Origin: Bacteroidales bacterium
GTDB lineage: Bacteria; Bacteroidota; Bacteroidia; Bacteroidales; UBA1715
DNA: 6,371 nucleotides
Reading direction: 5' to 3'
Assembly (NCBI GenBank): GCA_031262005.1
Contig: JAISIO010000027.1
Location: 1-6,371, forward strand
The translations under genes were made by a program, and so were the position numbers. The notes below the pieces were generated by a model that was not told the DNA's origin, did not search any database, and saw only the letters and a program-made list of their open reading frames with translations. Positions 4,928 to 6,371 of the stretch are shown one piece after another (position 1 is the stretch's first letter; the number at the start of each line of letters is the position of its first letter).

Positions 4928-6295
4928 GTGGCAAAGCAAAAAACCGTATTTATTTGTCAATCCTGCGGAGCGCAGTCGCCCAAATGGATAGGTAAGTGTA
5001 ATTCCTGCGGCGCATGGAACTCTTATGAAGAAGAAATTGTGCAAGCAAGCAGCAGTGGTGCAAAGGCGGTAACATATATTTCTACTAACAAACCCGTGGC
5101 TTTGCACGCAGTGCAGGCGCATAGCGTAGAACGCATAGATACGCACATTCATGAACTCAATCAGGTAATAGGCGGTGGCATTGTGCCCGGCTCGGTTATA
5201 TTGCTGGGCGGCGAACCGGGAATAGGAAAATCTACACTGCTGCTGCAAGTAGCAGTATCGTTAGAAAAAAATGTACTCTACGTATCGGGCGAAGAAAGTG
5301 CGCAGCAAATTTCCTTACGCGCCAAACGACTTAATATTCAATCTACTAATTGCACCATTTACACCGAAACCAACGTTGCAGCGATTAGTAACCAAATTAA
5401 AGAATTAAAGCCCGAATTGGTAATTATCGACTCGGTGCAAACATTGAAACACCCCGATATTGACAGTGCGCCGGGCAGTATTTCGCAAATACGCGAAACA
5501 TCGAATTTGCTGATAGACCTTGCCAAACAAACGCACATTCCGCTCATGCTCATAGGGCATATTAATAAAGAAGGCAGTATAGCCGGTCCGAAAATTTTGG
5601 AACACATGGTAGATGTGGTGTTGCAGTTTGAAGGCGATATGCACAATATTTACCGCATTCTGCGCAGCCATAAAAACCGCTTTGGTTCCACTTCGGAAAT
5701 CGGCATTTTTGAAATGCAGCAAGCCGGCTTACGCGAAGTGCTCAATCCTTCGGAAATGCTTCTGAGCGGTAATCCCGAACAACTGAGTGGCGTAGCCATA
5801 GCGGCAGCAATGGAAGGATTGCGTCCGTTTTTGGTGGAAGTGCAAGCACTTGTGAGCACCGCAGCTTACGGCACACCGCAACGCAGCGTTACCGGTTACG
5901 ACCCTCGCCGATTGAATATGCTTTTGGCGGTGATAGAAAAACGCTTGGGCGTGAAAATTTACACCAAAGACGTGTTTTTAAACATTGCCGGCGGCATTAA
6001 AATCCAAGACACAGCACTCGATATGGCAGTGGTGGCGGCAATTTTGTCGTCTATTTTCGATTTTTACATTCCGGCACAGTATTGTTTTGCCGGCGAAGTG
6101 GGCTTAACGGGTGAAGTGCGTAGCGTGTCGCACATAGAAAAGCGGGTGAAAGAAAGCCTGAAACTCGGCATGAAAAAAATATTCATTCCCAAAACCGATA
6201 GTGCCATTTCCGGTGCTAATATTGAACAATGCGCTCGTATTGATAGCACATTCAGAGCACTGTTTCGGCAATCGAAGCATGAGGGGAATGAATAG
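4928..6295 (+). CDS. radA: DNA repair protein RadA (Sms), branch-migration ATPase
   Basis: A complete 455-residue RadA (E. coli: 460), a RecA-related ATPase that drives branch migration of recombination intermediates and helps repair stalled forks. The N-terminal zinc finger has C10-x2-C13 and C24-x2-C27. The RecA-like core has Walker A GEPGIGKST (95-103), Walker B VIIDS with D168, and the RadA-specific KNRFG (249-253). From about residue 280 to the end is the Lon-protease-like domain, including VFLNIAGGIKIQDTALDMAV, which in RadA is structural and not proteolytic. The start is GTG at 4928, placing MAKQKTVFICQSCG exactly at the family N-terminus; the upstream spacer lacks a strong ribosome binding site. 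Only 7 nt separate it from the lipoprotein gene, and no promoter box is seen in between, so it probably depends on the promoter near 4440. Confidence 0.97.
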   Translation: MAKQKTVFICQSCGAQSPKWIGKCNSCGAWNSYEEEIVQASSSGAKAVTYISTNKPVALHAVQAHSVERIDTHIHELNQVIGGGIVPGSVILLGGEPGIGKSTLLLQVAVSLEKNVLYVSGEESAQQISLRAKRLNIQSTNCTIYTETNVAAISNQIKELKPELVIIDSVQTLKHPDIDSAPGSISQIRETSNLLIDLAKQTHIPLMLIGHINKEGSIAGPKILEHMVDVVLQFEGDMHNIYRILRSHKNRFGSTSEIGIFEMQQAGLREVLNPSEMLLSGNPEQLSGVAIAAAMEGLRPFLVEVQALVSTAAYGTPQRSVTGYDPRRLNMLLAVIEKRLGVKIYTKDVFLNIAGGIKIQDTALDMAVVAAILSSIFDFYIPAQYCFAGEVGLTGEVRSVSHIEKRVKESLKLGMKKIFIPKTDSAISGANIEQCARIDSTFRALFRQSKHEGNE

Positions 6296-6318
6296 GCGAA
6301 ATGTTTTTTCAGGCAGGT

Positions 6319-6336
6319 AATCTGTGAAAATCCGTG
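6319..6336. repeat. Imperfect tandem 8-mer in the region after radA
   Basis: AATCTGTG (6319-6326) and AATCCGTG (6329-6336) are 7/8 identical with a 10-bp period, in the 76 bases after radA. No ORF, clear hairpin or terminator is visible there. Sequences of this look recur between genes in some Bacteroidota genomes as I recall, but that cannot be tested here. Confidence 0.3.
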
Positions 6337-6371
6337 GACTATTTCTTCGTTTTACCGCAAAGAGCATAAAG

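Noticed and set aside
4904..6367. Several minus-strand open frames opposite radA and beyond it, including one reaching 6367
   Set aside because: They overlap the complete, motif-verified radA and show no family signatures of their own.

Overview
The window looks like chromosomal DNA of a Bacteroidota (Bacteroidetes) bacterium. The DNA is AT-rich. Start codons lack good Shine-Dalgarno sequences but are preceded by A-rich tracts. Boxes of the form TAnnTTTG, the -7 element of the Bacteroidetes sigma factor, lie 16-29 nt upstream of five chosen starts. The gene set also fits: an AAA_14/DUF4143 ATPase, a stand-alone heptose-1-phosphate adenylyltransferase, and an RluA enzyme of the HRLDRPVSG type. 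I cannot name the genus.

Layout. Positions 1-1136 (minus) hold the N-terminal 378 codons of one long ORF that joins shikimate dehydrogenase (AroE) in frame to shikimate kinase (AroK); the window edge cuts off its 3' end. Positions 1137-1453 are a divergent intergenic region with two predicted promoters, a possible 31-codon small ORF reading toward aroE-aroK, and three near-identical 14-bp direct repeats spaced 40 and 41 bp apart. The plus-strand gene at 1454-2668 encodes an AAA_14/DUF4143 ATPase. It converges on an RluA-family pseudouridine synthase (2702-3394, minus). A second divergent promoter region (3395-3529) serves that gene and a plus-strand series: panD (3530-3880), rfaE2 (3937-4419), a small lipoprotein gene (4477-4920) and radA (4928-6295). 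The last 76 bases hold no gene, only a short imperfect tandem repeat.

How the genes work together. Most are housekeeping: aromatic amino acid precursors (AroE-AroK), RNA modification (RluA family), beta-alanine for coenzyme A (PanD), ADP-heptose for LPS core (RfaE2) and recombination (RadA). They share no single pathway. panD and rfaE2 may be co-transcribed (56-nt gap), and the lipoprotein gene and radA almost certainly are (7-nt gap, promoter only before the lipoprotein gene). The ATPase is the one accessory-type gene.

No tRNA, rRNA, CRISPR array, transposase, integrase or attachment site was seen. I see no clear undescribed multi-gene system. The points most worth following are the AroE-AroK fusion and the repeat-bearing control region of the ATPase gene.
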